Source of the DNA: Eublepharis macularius
Lineage: Eukaryota; Chordata; Lepidosauria; Squamata; Eublepharidae
Reading direction: 5' to 3'
Length of the DNA stretch: 64,000 nucleotides
Assembly (NCBI RefSeq): GCF_028583425.1
Contig: NC_072792.1
Span: 13,009,676 to 13,073,675, forward strand
Under the pieces are notes generated by a model. It made no database searches. It saw only the letters and a program-made list of their open reading frames with translations, and was not told the origin of the DNA. This document shows positions 1 to 10,431 of the stretch, piece after piece. Every line of letters begins with the position of its first letter. The stretch's first letter is position 1. The position numbers were made by a program, and so were the translations under genes.

Positions 1-929
1 GAAACAGAAAGTAATTGGGAGCTTCTTGCCATGTGCTCCGATATCACAAGCACATATTTTGAAACAGTACTTTCTAAAAACAGGTTTTTTGGGGGGCCTT
101 TACACGTGCTCTTGCTAATCTGATGGAAGCAGATCTCATCTGCAATGTGTCATGTTCAGATGATGGGGAAGAGGGGGCAGGATAGAACTGCAATACTTCT
201 TAGTTTGCCAATGCGTTCAAGTTCCTTAAACGGAAATGGTGTACGTGTGTCTCCGTCTGTGGTGCTTGCAAGCGCCACGGGGATGCATAGCCTCCCACAG
301 ATACTATAAGTTATCTTGCTATCCCAGTCAAAATGGATGCGTAGAAGCCACCTTGCAGATGAAAGATTTATTTCAAGCTGAGCGTTCAAAGAATGTAGCA
401 AACTAACTTACAACAAATCACTGAACACATATTCTCCTGTGATCTCCATTTCAAAGACTGGAGCAGACTTGGTGTATGACAAGGGTAATGACATTATTTT
501 GTAAATTGTGGTTTCATCTGATGTTATTTTGGCAAAACAGTTGAAGGCTTCTCGGTATTTATAAGCTGGTGTTGAACTGCCTGCCAATTAGCTTCTGGGA
601 AGACTTCAAAGTGCTGGTTTTTACCTTTCAAAGCCCGAAACTGTTTTTCCCATCCCATTTTCCACAACAGTATTTGTATTTGGTTAATTATATCAATATG
701 AACAAAATGCCAGTTGTTACGACAGATGGTAGACAAGGAGAAGTAATCAATGAAGATCTTATTTGTTACAAAGGCAACATCCCTGGGCAACAACGTACTT
801 CACCTGCAAAATGCACGGAGATCGTTTACACCCTCGTGAAGGATCTTTGTTCGTTGTAGGATTAAATTTTATTTTCCCTCTGTAAGTGCATAGGTATACT
901 TGGGGACACGATCCGAGTGTATTTATGCC
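1..929. other. Unrecognised sequence
   Basis: I recognise no gene, repeat family or structured RNA in this AT-leaning stretch. The short open frames on both strands have no domain-like composition. It ends where the target-site duplication of the neighbouring truncated L1 begins. Confidence 0.4.
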
Positions 930-947
930 AATAAATTGAGCCATTGA

Positions 948-1633
948 ATATTAAACTCCAATTTTACAAGCTGCTGTCCAATTGGTATTTAACACCACAT
1001 ACATTGAATCAGATGAACAGGTTGTTGAGCCCTCTGTGTTGGAGATCTTGCAAGCAGGAAGGCACAACCTTACATATGTGGTGGGAATGCCATCTTGTTC
1101 AGGAATTTTGGAGAGTGGTTCACAAAGAGATATTCAACACGATGGGTCTTTCGTTGCCATACTCCCCGGAATTTTTCCTATTGGATTTTTGGCCCAACTC
1201 TGTGTTAGATAGGAATACCAGATCTCTTGTCTCGATATTAGTTGTCTCTGCTCATCTGATCATTGCTGGGAATTGGAAACCCCTCAAAGGCCCATTGCTA
1301 AAAAAAATGGTATCAGAAAATCTGGGAGCAATATTTGATGGGTAGGATTATGCACAATCTGTTTTATGGGAACTTGCATATTTGCATGTGATGAAATTTG
1401 CATATTTGAATATGATGAAATATGGAAACCAATTTTAGGTGTTTTAAATGCCAAATAAGTAATTCCCCCAATGCAACAGAGATTAAATACTTGTTTATTG
1501 TAATTCTTGGGTTTTTAACAATTTGCCAAGAGTGGTTTTGATAATGTCTTTTATGGTTTAATTTTAACCCCTTGTTATGTATTGTACGGTTTTATCATTT
1601 CTTGTATTAAATTTGGAAAAAATTAAAAAATAA
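948..1633 (+). mobile_element. 5'-truncated L1-type LINE (ORF2 C-terminus and 3' UTR)
   Basis: This is the 3' end of an L1-type retrotransposon inserted in plus orientation. An open frame from about 948 to 1345 encodes the extreme C-terminus of ORF2p. It includes the tryptophan-rich, cysteine/histidine knuckle region (C-W-R-S-C, then H-M-W-W-E-C) that also occurs in the larger L1s at 9718-15886 and 59051-60533. A non-coding 3' UTR and an A-rich tail follow, ending near 1633. The flanks are an 18-bp target-site duplication with two mismatches: AATAAATTGAGCCATTGA at 930-947 and AATAAATTGAGCCGCTGA at 1634-1651. The element is about 686 bp, so most of ORF2 is missing. It is non-functional. Confidence 0.85.
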
Positions 1634-1651
1634 AATAAATTGAGCCGCTGA

Positions 1652-2126
1652 GAATTCTACCAGGGAACTCCATCTTGGGTTTTCATTTTTAGTCACATGG
1701 AAGTGTGACAAAATGCTGCAATGGCGAGTGTGTGTGTGTGTGTGTGTGTGTGTTATATGTGGACTTTTAAAGCCACATAGCATACAAACCACTGCTTGAA
1801 TTACTGTCACTTGGGGTTCTAATATCAACTTTGTGTTCTTTGGCTCCAAATTCTGCGCGTGAGTCATGCTGCTGCTTCTTCATTGGCCCAAAAGTTGAGG
1901 TGCAGCCCCCGATTCTACAAATGAATGTTCAGTGCTGAAAACATTTCACTTGTTGTGTTCGATGGGGGATATTCCCAGGTTCAATGTAAATTATGTCATA
2001 ATCCTGGTATCTTTCTCCCTTCGATCTTACAGTTGTGCAAATTCATTATTTTGACCTTACATTGCATTCCATGCAGAGTGGGATCATACTATTAGGTCAC
2101 AGAACTGGATCCATGCTACAGCTAAG
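1652..2126. other. Unrecognised sequence with a (GT)n microsatellite
   Basis: The only recognisable feature is a run of about 13 GT dinucleotides near 1728-1753. The rest has no open frame or repeat I can name. Confidence 0.4.
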
Positions 2127-2233
2127 TATGCTACAGTTTCGGCAGCATATCTACGAAAATCAGAACGATGCAGCCAAGATCAGCATGGCCTCTGCGCAAG
2201 AATTACATGTAAATTAGTCAAGCATTCCTTTTG
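2127..2233 (+). pseudogene. U6 snRNA pseudogene
   Basis: The stretch aligns by eye along the whole of vertebrate U6 snRNA. It has the 5' stem-loop (TTCGGCAGCA), the central AGAT-AGCATGGCC region containing the AGC triad, the CTGCGCAAG stretch, and a degenerate 3' end running into T-rich sequence. Many substitutions are present. The ACAGAGA box, which is invariant in functional U6 because it pairs with the 5' splice site, has become GCAGCCA. The 5' stem also has about two extra bases. I therefore call a retroposed or decayed pseudogene and not a working U6 gene. I see no clear upstream TATA/PSE arrangement. Confidence 0.85.
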
Positions 2234-2529
2234 GTTTTTGATCCTCCCGCTCAGGTGAAACTTCGTCTCACATCCTTCCTGATTCTGTGTTGATGATTGT
2301 GACACAACCCTAAGATTCAATATGGCTCAAGTGTGCCACCTAGAGAGCATCAGGATTCCTGGCTCTCTGATTGGTGGAAATAGCCTCTGACATCAGAGAG
2401 GGAGCCTTGCTTGGGATTGGTTAAATTTGCTAATCAGTCTCACTGAGCTGGCTGGCTTAGGTCAGACTCTATGGCCCATCAGTATCTAGAAGCTCTGGAC
2501 TCTCATTCATCCCCACTTTGGAACATCTG

Positions 2530-2721
2530 GGCTGTTTCCACACTACTCAGCTTCATCTGGAATGGGGCACAACGTCACAAAAAAACCCACGGAGGACATC
2601 ATCTTCTTGCGCGAGTTTTGCACGATGTTACGCAAAACTTGCACAAGAAGACGCTATCTTCCGCTTTTTTTCACGATGTTGTTCCCCACTCCAGATGAAG
2701 GTGAGTAGTGTAGAAATGGCC
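2530..2721. mobile_element. Fold-back MITE, 192 bp, TSD CTG
   Basis: The two halves are inverted copies of each other over most of their length. The left end starts GGCTGTTTCCACAC and the right end closes with its near-complement GTAGAAATGGCC. Inside, AAACTTGCACAAGAAG mirrors CTTCTTGCGCGAGTTT. The direct repeat CTG flanks the element (2527-2529 and 2722-2724). Similar ends (GGCC-ATTTCCACA and variants) and 3-bp duplications recur at 54614, 56129 and 58368, so this is one family of non-autonomous fold-back elements. A 3-bp TSD suits a PIF/Harbinger-like transposase, but I cannot prove the superfamily. Confidence 0.75.
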
Positions 2722-2724
2722 CTG

Positions 2725-3499
2725 GAGACCCCAAGACCAGTGAGTCAGGGGTTAGGGATTTCTCCACTATCTTGGTACTACAAGGAACTCTACATATGCT
2801 CGGAGGAACCTTCTACAAGTGTGCTTAGCTGAGTTAGCTCAACATTATTGTTTTATTTGACAGACTGTGTGCTGTGTGAAAGTGTGCTTTTCCCTTTGTT
2901 TTGCATTTTGTCCTCTTTCAAATCCACCCATCATTTCCCTCTTTTTTTCTTATAAAAAAATGTCTTTCTGTAAAGACATTTTTGGATTACTTGGCACAAT
3001 CCATTTCTCTAGGATACTTCTCTGATTCTCTTCCCTACATGCCAGGCTGTTTGGGCACTACCCAGTTTTCTATAAGACAGTTTTTTCAGAGTTTCCACCC
3101 TGTTACTGGGTTATTTTGCTAGGGCTGAGCTGGAAGAGCTGCTTCCCAGTGGATCAGTCTAGCTGTTCTCAGGAGGTGCCTGAGTGGTGGCAAGCAACTA
3201 CCCAAGTGCTTTCCAAGGAAATCTTGGTCTAAAGTTGTTCCCAGAAAGGAAAGACACTTTTCTCTGTTCCTAAATTTAACAGTGGCCCCTCTGAAAGATC
3301 TCTGAATTTGTCTGGTGATGCTTTTTTCTCTTCTCTTGCTTTTTGCTACCTGACATCACTTTTGGAATTACATCGGCTGTAGCAAAATTTTTCACTGCAG
3401 TGGGTATGATGAGAGGGGGGGAAACAGAGGATGGAATCAGAGGGATTTCTGTTGCATCTGTATGGCAATGGTGAAGCTGATGTTAACTAGTTGTCAGAC
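2725..3499. other. Unrecognised sequence
   Basis: No gene or nameable repeat is visible. Short open frames here have low-complexity, phenylalanine- and serine-rich translations typical of chance reading of pyrimidine-rich DNA. Confidence 0.35.
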
Positions 3500-4074
3500 A
3501 ATGGTGGAATAAGGCTGTCACATCCTCTAGCTGAACAAAACCTAACTCAGGACACAGTATCTTATTCCAGGACACTGAAATACTGGACAACACATCCAGC
3601 TACTTTGTCAGATTGCACAGGAAAGCCATTGAAATTCATAAGCATAAGCACAATTTCAACAGGAAAGGAGAGAGTTTAAGAATGAATAGGGCTTGGTTTC
3701 CAGTCCTGAAAAACACCAGACTAACAAAATACTCTACATCTTACAATAGCCCTGCAGATAAGATTAGCATATCAACCACCATTCCATATGCAAAAGAACC
3801 TCCTCAGGATACAATAGCATTCCACACCCTGGGAAACTCTTACAGGATGACTCAGCCTAAACCCACCATCCTGAGTAGATATAAATTACCTGCTAACATC
3901 TTCTCCACACATTGACACAGAGAGATCTCTGTCTTTCGGTGCTATACCTCTGAAGATGCCAGTCACAGCTGCTGGTGAAACATCAGGAACTACAATGCCA
4001 AGACGATGGCCATACAGCCCAGAAAATCTACACCAACCAACATTCTCCGGCCATGAAAGCCTTTGACAATATAT
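3500..4074 (+). mobile_element. 5'-truncated Penelope-like element, 3' end
   Basis: The sequence matches the plus-strand half of the composite Penelope-like element at 34300-35926 along its length. It covers the end of the GIY-YIG endonuclease coding region (degenerate, with frames broken near 3530-3915), the 3' non-coding part, and the terminal AAAGCCTTTGACAATATA that corresponds to the terminal TATTGTCGAAGG read on the other strand at 34300. Divergence is higher than between the two arms at 34-36 kb, so this is an older insertion. I could not identify a convincing target-site duplication. Confidence 0.8.
3947..3987 (+). ncRNA. Hammerhead-ribozyme-like motif in PLE 3' region
   Basis: The conserved core blocks CTGAAGA (3950-3956) and GAAA (3977-3980) flank a stem-II hairpin (GCCAG paired with CTGGT). 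CCT before the first block can pair with AGG after the cleavage-site C, forming a short stem I. The stem-III segment is ACATC, where the 34-36 kb copies have ACGTC, so the palindromic pairing there is weakened. This copy is probably inactive. Confidence 0.5.
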
Positions 4075-5765
4075 CGCACTTATAATTGTCTCAATCATTC
4101 AAAAGCCTTCTTTTCAAAGCCCTTGCTTTTGCAGATGTGCAGAAGATCACCAGAAACAACTGGTGAGTAATAATTTGTTAACTCTCATGTTTTATCTTTT
4201 CAAGTGGAGACAATACACAACTGGGAGAACCCTGGTGGTCCGCTGCATCAAACATCTCTGGTGCGTTGATGTTTCCTTCCCCAACACGGTTGCTGGGCAC
4301 TGTGGGATGGCAGCTGATGTACTACAATTTGATGTCACCAGATGGCCCCTACTGTCCAGGATGAAGTCTGCAACAGCCCTGCCTGAGGGCATACCCTACA
4401 GCTTGGCCCCAGATCCCATAAGGGGACCCCAAGAGATGTGGAGTGAGCTGCCCATACTGCATGCTCACCCCAGCGGATCTGTCCCAATGCATCAAAAAAA
4501 CCCAAGTTGTGACAAAGCAGCACTCGATGTCTGGAGCCCCATGGGAGGGAGGGAACGGCAGTGACCACGTGGCTGTGAGAGAGGAGTCCAGCCACTCCTG
4601 CACTTCTCTCGCTATGCCCCTGGTGCGAGTCTTTGCCTCCACCCCCAGCCTTGCCCCCGGCTGCAACATTGCCCTCCAGTAATTTGGTGGGCTTCCTTTA
4701 TCCACAACCAGAGGGTTATAATTGAAAATAAATAACAATAATATATTTTAAAATGACTAAAAATGACCAAGTTACCATTTTCAGTAATGCTGTGGAACCT
4801 CTTAAATTTGACATAGTTTAAGGGGTACAGGATATCTTAATTCAATCCTGATTGTGCATTTCAGGAGCATGATCCATGCAATCGGCTTCTTGCATTAATT
4901 GGGCAATATGTGGGTTTTCTACCCAGGTAACCTTCCATTCATGTGAACCATTGTTCCCACAATGTGCAAATGGAACACAAGGTAATGTCTGCACTTGGGT
5001 TCTGGTGATTCTCTGTTGACTGTGGCTTGCAGCTACTCTCAAAAATAATGGAATAAGGAAATAAAAGTAGCATGCTATATTCGTGCATCCCTGCAGAACT
5101 GGTTTGCTCTGATTAATCTACTGTGTCAGTTTGCATGAAGTGACAACATGTAATGCTCAGCTGCGTTGCAAATTAAGCACCGTTTCCCAAGAAGATCTTC
5201 AGCTTGGAATGCAAAATGAGCTCGTGAGCCTATGCAGGTTAACAAGGAATTCTAGGACACATAATTTTCCAGGATGCATGCTGGCACCTTAGAAACTGTG
5301 CAACATTGTTAAGAAAAATTCTCTTAATTCTTCTTTACCCACTTTCTGCCTGAAATCCGACAATCCCTTTCTTTCCCTCTTTTTAGGAATTTGGAATCAA
5401 GTTTCTAATTCCATTTTAATTAAAGAAAAAAATTTAAGAGAGGAGGGGCAGGAAGGGGGATGTACAAAATTTTAGAACTTCACTCTATAGATGCTCAGAG
5501 ACAGGCAATACTTCCACAAACCATCCTCTCCCCTCACTAGAGCACACCTTGGGGTGTGTAACATAAAACAACTTGCAAGGGCTGAAATTTTAAAAGGCTG
5601 GATTGATTTCTGTTTGAAGAAAAATGAAAAAGAAATTCCTCTTTTACAGGAGAAGAAAGAAAACAAGAGGAATCAATGGCTATGTCTAAACAAGTGAATG
5701 TCAGAAAAAGAAATTCCTCTCCCTATACCAATGTTAAACTATACAACTCTTCTACCTGGCATGCT
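4075..5765. other. Unrecognised sequence
   Basis: No supported gene. The 4240-4680 part is GC-richer and holds several overlapping short open frames on both strands. None shows a recognisable domain, and all lack consistent splice context. The 4700-5765 part is AT-rich and unremarkable. Confidence 0.35.
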
Positions 5766-6445
5766 ATATAGAATCATAGAATCATAGGGTTAGAAGGGAC
5801 CTCTAGGGTCATCTAGTCCAACCCCTTGCACAATGCAGGAAATTCACAAATCCCCCCCTCCCTGTCTGTCCCAGTGACCCCTGCTCCAGGCCCAGAAGTT
5901 GGTGAAACACCTCCAGGATCCCCAGCCAAACCAGCCTGTGGAAAACCACTACCCAACCCCAAGGTGGCGATCGGCACCACCCTGGGCATGTAAGATGGGC
6001 CATGAAATCCAAACACTGATGCAATTCCCTCTGGCCTCCCCCTCATGCTCACAGAATCAGCATTGCTGCCAGATGGCCATCTCGCCTGTGCTTAAGAACC
6101 TCCGAAGAAGGAGAGCCCACCACCTCCCGAGGAAGCCCGTTCCACTGAGGGACTGCTCTAACTGTCAGGAAGTCCTTCCTAATGTTTAGCCAAAAGCTCT
6201 TTTGACTTAATTTTAAGCCATTGGTTCTGGTCCGAGTTTCTGGGGCAGTGGAAAACAACTTCATGTCATCCTCTATATTGCAGCCCTTCAAGTACTTGAA
6301 GATGGCTATCATGTCACCTCTCAGTCATCTCCTCTCCAGGCTAAACATTCCGAGCTCCTTCAACCTTTCCTCATAGGACTTGGTCTTCAGACCCCTCATC
6401 ATCTTCGTTGCCCTCTTCTGGCGCTTGCTTACTTTCTACGATGCC
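5766..6445 (-). mobile_element. CR1-type LINE 3' end
   Basis: On the minus strand this reads as the end of a CR1 LINE. The terminal direct repeats of ATTCTATG (seen here as ATAGAATCATAGAATCAT at 5768-5785) are the hallmark 3' terminus of CR1, which has no poly(A) tail. Inward lies the conserved segment (plus-strand read near 5790-5822, GGGACCTCTAGGGTCATC...), and then a C-rich untranslated part reaching about 6445. No reverse transcriptase coding remains, so this is a 5'-truncated, dead copy. Confidence 0.85.
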
Positions 6446-7820
6446 TGCAAACAGAAAGGAGGAAGCAATGTTTGCTAATTCCCTTTCCCACTGCAACCCC
6501 CAAATTTTCTTTTCTTCAAGGGCAGGATTTGTGGGGGCTGTTTGCAGTAAGAGTCAGTCAGAAAGTCCTCTTCCCTGAGTGCTCAAGCAAGCCAGTAGCA
6601 GAAAGATTAATCTTATTAGTTTATAGGTTCCAGCCTTCATCCTTTGTACCTTTTCTCCACTCCCCCCAAATTCTTCTCCATATAAACAACTGTGTGTTGA
6701 ATGCAACACACTTTTTTGTTAGTGAAATATGGAGTTCCCTTTGACCATTAAAAAAATTGATGCTGGGAATCTTGTGAAACGTGCGGGCAAAATACATGTG
6801 CAGTGACGATTACAATAAGGAAGTCTGAGCAAGGGAAAAAATCTGGATCTAACTGTATGTTTCTTAGTATATTATGAAAATAATCCTGGGATGGACTCTC
6901 CGCAGGCTTGGTAGGCCAAATGGATTCTGTTGTGATTTGTTTTTATGTTCCTAGGCAGGGTAAAAGGGAGAGATAATAGCAGCGCAATTATGACCCCATG
7001 TATGCTGTACATCTCATGGCAATCAGCCCAGAGGAGATTGTAAGACCTTCTGTGACCCCCATCATAGACTGTGAGAAATATTTGACACAAGCTAAGCAGG
7101 AAAAAGAGAGGGGTGGGGGGAAATATAGGATCAGTACTAGGGTGGAATGCTTATTTCGAATCTTCTTTAATGTTCAAACAGTGGGAGGTCTGGTATCATA
7201 TTGTATAAATCTGCTTTTTGAGTGTTTGTCTTTGCCCTCGGTTTAATATGAAGTAGAAACAGTGGGCAGAACATACTCATTTCAATCCATCAGTTGGAAT
7301 GGTTTCTCATTTCAGAGGTGCTGTTCAGAGAATTGTATTTGTGCTTTGTATTTAGTGGAATCAGAATTTCATGATTTATTTATTAAAAAGGTTATACCCC
7401 TGTCTTTCGTAAGGGACTCAACTGGCTAACAATATGTCAGCCAGCAGAGGCAAACCAATACACTCACAAAAATAGAAATAAACTGCATATCCCACAAAAC
7501 CCCATCTGACAAATACTTTTACACCCCAAGTAATGCCCTTGAGATAATTCACAGAAACAGCAACCTCAAATAATAGCCTTTTGGAACAGAGTTATTTTGC
7601 ACGTCTTCCTAAAGACTGGAGCAGTCAGAAAGTCCTCTTCTATGAGTGCTGAAGCAAGCCAGTAGCAGAAAGATTCATCTTGTTAGTATATAGGTTCAAG
7701 CCTTCATCCTTTGTACCTTTTCTCCGCTCCCCCCCCAAATTCTTCTCCTTATAAACCACCGTGTGTTGATGCCTTCTGAACCTCCTGTGGTAGGAAATTC
7801 CATAAAATCAGTCCAGTGAC
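6446..7820. repeat. Unrecognised sequence containing a local ~150-bp duplication
   Basis: Two segments, about 6551-6703 and 7620-7773, share near-identical sequence. Both contain GTCAGAAAGTCCTCTTC, AAGCCAGTAGCAGAAAGATT and CATCCTTTGTACCTTTTC. They lie about 1.07 kb apart in the same orientation. I do not recognise the family. Between them the sequence is AT-rich with no supported gene. Confidence 0.5.
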
Positions 7821-7823
7821 TGA

Positions 7824-8035
7824 GAGCCAAGCTACAAGTGACGCCTTACACAGGTTGGACACTTGTCAGCTTCCCTCAAGTTTTGATGGGAAATGTAGGC
7901 GACCTGGTTTTACAGCTTGGCTCTCCATTACAGCTGCAAGACCAGGACACCTACATTTCCCATCAAAACTTGAGGGAAGCTGACAAGTGTCCAACCTGTG
8001 TAAGGCATCATGTGTAGCATGGCTCTGATAACAGA
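7824..8035. mobile_element. Fold-back MITE of the GAGCCAAGCTAC family, TSD TGA
   Basis: The ends are GAGCCAAGCTACAAGTGAC on the left and the near-complement GTGTAGCATGGCTC on the right. The interior is a long inverted repeat (GGTTGGACACTTGTCAGC facing GCTGACAAGTGTCCAACC), and the target duplication is TGA (7821-7823 and 8036-8038). The same termini mark the elements at 18535, 23293-24182, 29882 and 54957, which also have 3-bp duplications. A PIF/Harbinger-type origin is likely. There is no coding capacity. Confidence 0.8.
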
Positions 8036-8038
8036 TCT

Positions 8039-8990
8039 AATGGAAGAAGTTGTGGACCTGTGGGAGGGCACCCTGAGTGGAAACAAACCAGAGAAACCTA
8101 ATTGGCAAAGGGATTCACAGAGGGATGTAAAGTCCAAAGAACACATTATTTAAATTATGATCATGGACAGACAAGGGGACATCTGTGGGGGAAAACACTG
8201 AACTGTCATAGCTTCTTCTGGTGAGTGAATAGGGAAACGGCTGTGATTGTACAATATTAGGAAACATAAGAAATACATCGTAGAATCTCTTGCTTTCTGG
8301 TTTACAAGCAACACACAGATGCTGTGTAATTGAGAGTCAGCAACTCTATGTTTGATATACATTATGATAACAGTATATTTAACATACTTTGCCTTTTTCA
8401 GATGATATCAGGAAGGCGAGAGCTTAACAGAATTGAGAACGGATCAGGCATTTCTTCAGATAATGGAATATGCGTACAAACCGAAAGAGAGTACCGTATA
8501 ACCTTCATTTTCCCTTGTCTTCAGAAGAACCCTGGGAGGTTTTGTACACATTAGAAGTTTCGCATCAGCATGCCTGAGGTTAAGAACTGGATCGCACATG
8601 GAAGGTCTGCTTATTTTCTCCATGCATTTCATTTGCATGCATATGTCCATGACATTGTGGAGAAACGTTAGCGTGAACCCAAAAGGAACGGAGACAGCGG
8701 CAGCAATTCCCTTGACTGCGGCGTCTGAGACAACTCTGGCTCTCTCAAAATAATCTGCTGTCTTTGTGTTCAGACTAATATTTTTTTTAAATATGAGGCA
8801 GGACCCAAACATGCTCTTCTGCTGATATTACTGCACTTACTCTAGAAAACCAGCACTGTGGGTGTAGGAGGAGGGAGCAAGCTTTAACTATTCCAGCCTC
8901 GCACTGCAGACCCCTACCTGTGCTATTTGAGAAGTCTCCAAGAGCAGAATTTTAGAGGGCTCAATGGGCTTCAGCAGGTGGTAGTGCGAG
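8039..8990. other. Unrecognised sequence
   Basis: Mixed-composition DNA without a recognisable repeat or gene. A pyrimidine tract ending in CAG near 8400 precedes an open stretch to about 8553, but there is no matching splice donor or protein similarity I can name. Confidence 0.35.
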
Positions 8991-9004
8991 ACAGGGCAGT
9001 CCCA

Positions 9005-9338
9005 TTCTGAGAGTCTCTCTATAGGAGACTCTTACACAAGGGCGCTCACATGTAGGGAGATGCAATGTTAGCCGGTGAGCAAAGTTCAGTTTCACCTCTC
9101 TACACTAGGGTAGTTTTAAAAGATGGAGTCAGCAGCGATGGTTCCTCGGAGGGGAAGATGAAATTAACAAGCCCGGCTCTGTCCAAAAGACGCAGAGAGA
9201 GGGTGTGAATAGACGTGTGCCCCTCTTTACCAGCTCCCCAGTGCAGCAGATCTAGGTGGGTGCTGAGTCAAGTGGCACTTTTCTCTCACTTCCTCCTTCT
9301 TCTCCCCCTCCTTTCCCCTCCCTCCCTCTTTTGCATTG

Positions 9339-9393
<55 letters not shown>

Positions 9394-9663
9394 AGCCTCC
9401 CTTTCTTTTGAAGTTGCAAATTGAGGTTTCATTCTGACCCCCTGTGAAGTGCTGCAGTGAAGCTGCACCTTTGGCAGGTGCTGGTGGAGCCGAGGAAGGG
9501 AATAAGGGAAAGGGAGAAAATGGGGGAGAGAGAGAGAGAGTGGGTTTGTTAATCTCATCTTTGCCTTCAATGAACTTCTCTGCCAGCTTTGTCTTTTAAA
9601 ACTACTCTAGTGTAGAGAGGTGAAACTACACATCCCGACCAACATTGCAACTCCCTTCACTTG
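9005..9663. mobile_element. Fold-back element, left part (continues at 15949)
   Basis: The outer arms are inverted copies. Near 9100-9175, TTCACCTCTCTACACTAGGGTAG is followed by AAGATGAAATTAACAAGCCC. Near 9540-9640 the complementary order is found, with a (TC)n microsatellite (about 9343-9389) in the loop. A related uninterrupted copy lies near 57300-57550. The right terminus of this copy has been displaced to 15949-16000 by the insertions of a hammerhead-bearing repeat and an L1. Confidence 0.6.
9343..9389. repeat. (TC)n microsatellite
   Basis: An uninterrupted run of about 23 TC dinucleotides in the loop of the surrounding fold-back element. Confidence 0.9.
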
Positions 9664-9717
9664 CAGATGCATCTGAAGAAGAGAACTGTCATTCTCAAAA
9701 GCGTATGCTACAGTAAA
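9664..9717 (+). mobile_element. Short hammerhead-bearing repeat, left half (continues at 15887-15948)
   Basis: This is the first half of a repeat of about 116 bp whose second half (GTTGGTTAGTCTTAAAGGTG, CTACTGGACTC) resumes after the L1. It is also present twice, head to head, at 56650-56828. The duplication CACTTG (9658-9663 and 15949-15954) flanks the reassembled unit. The target sequence without the insertion is seen in the related fold-back near 57497-57510. The repeat carries a hammerhead-like core and is probably Penelope-related or a retrozyme-like unit (inference). Confidence 0.6.
9669..9708 (+). ncRNA. Hammerhead-ribozyme-like motif
   Basis: CTGAAGA (9673-9679) is followed by a stem-II hairpin, GAGA...TCTC. 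The second core block, GAAA in the consensus, has become AAAA (9697-9700), which removes the essential G12. Stem I is intact: GCAT (9669-9672) pairs with ATGC (9705-9708). The architecture fits a hammerhead but the core mutation predicts inactivity. Confidence 0.45.
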
Positions 9718-10431
9718 TTTTTTTTTTTTGAAAAATTTTTTATTGGGTTAGGATCAAATGTTTACACATTACAGTCAATTTTCCCATTTCCCAATTTCTA
9801 ACCCCCTCCCTTTCCCCCCTTTTTGTTGACTTCCAACAGTTTTCCAACCCTTTGTCCCTTTTCCCTTACTCTTTATATATTCCTCTATCTAACAAATGTA
9901 TATTCTCCCTTTATTCTAAGCAATACTTCTTTAACTATTTTTAATACTCTGTACCCTATCTATGAGTCCCTTTTTCCATAATGGATAAACAATTTATCCC
10001 ATTTTTCATTATTCCATTTTCAAATATTTCTGTATATCATAAACTATGTAAACTATACATTCATATAAATCAGCCAGTTTAACTTATACTCTATATGTTA
10101 TTCATTCTATCTTCTTCTTTCTATTTTAGTTATATTTGTTTACATTAGTATTTCTATTCCCCTTCAATCATAAATCTATATATGATATCAATCAATTTGA
10201 CTCATATACACCTTCAGATAGACATATTCAATTTGGTACATTGTACAGAATCAGAAAGAAAATATTATTAGTTACTCAATCCTTATAGTTAACCCTTATG
10301 GTTAATTGTTTTCTATCAATATTCTATTTTTTATTCTACATATATCAATCTAATATCATAGCTGCTTAGAAATTCTCTTTTACCTCTTCTCCCCCCCGGT
10401 AAAGTCACCCCCCTCTACATTTTATTGTACT

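Noticed and set aside
2127..2233. Functional U6 snRNA gene
   Set aside because: The ACAGAGA box is destroyed, the 5' stem is altered and no upstream promoter elements are recognisable.
8390..8560. A host exon following a pyrimidine tract ending in CAG
   Set aside because: There is no consensus donor at a plausible position and no recognisable protein sequence.
9286..9570. A coding frame rich in Arg-Glu
   Set aside because: It is a translation of the (TC)n microsatellite and nearby purine-rich fold-back arms.
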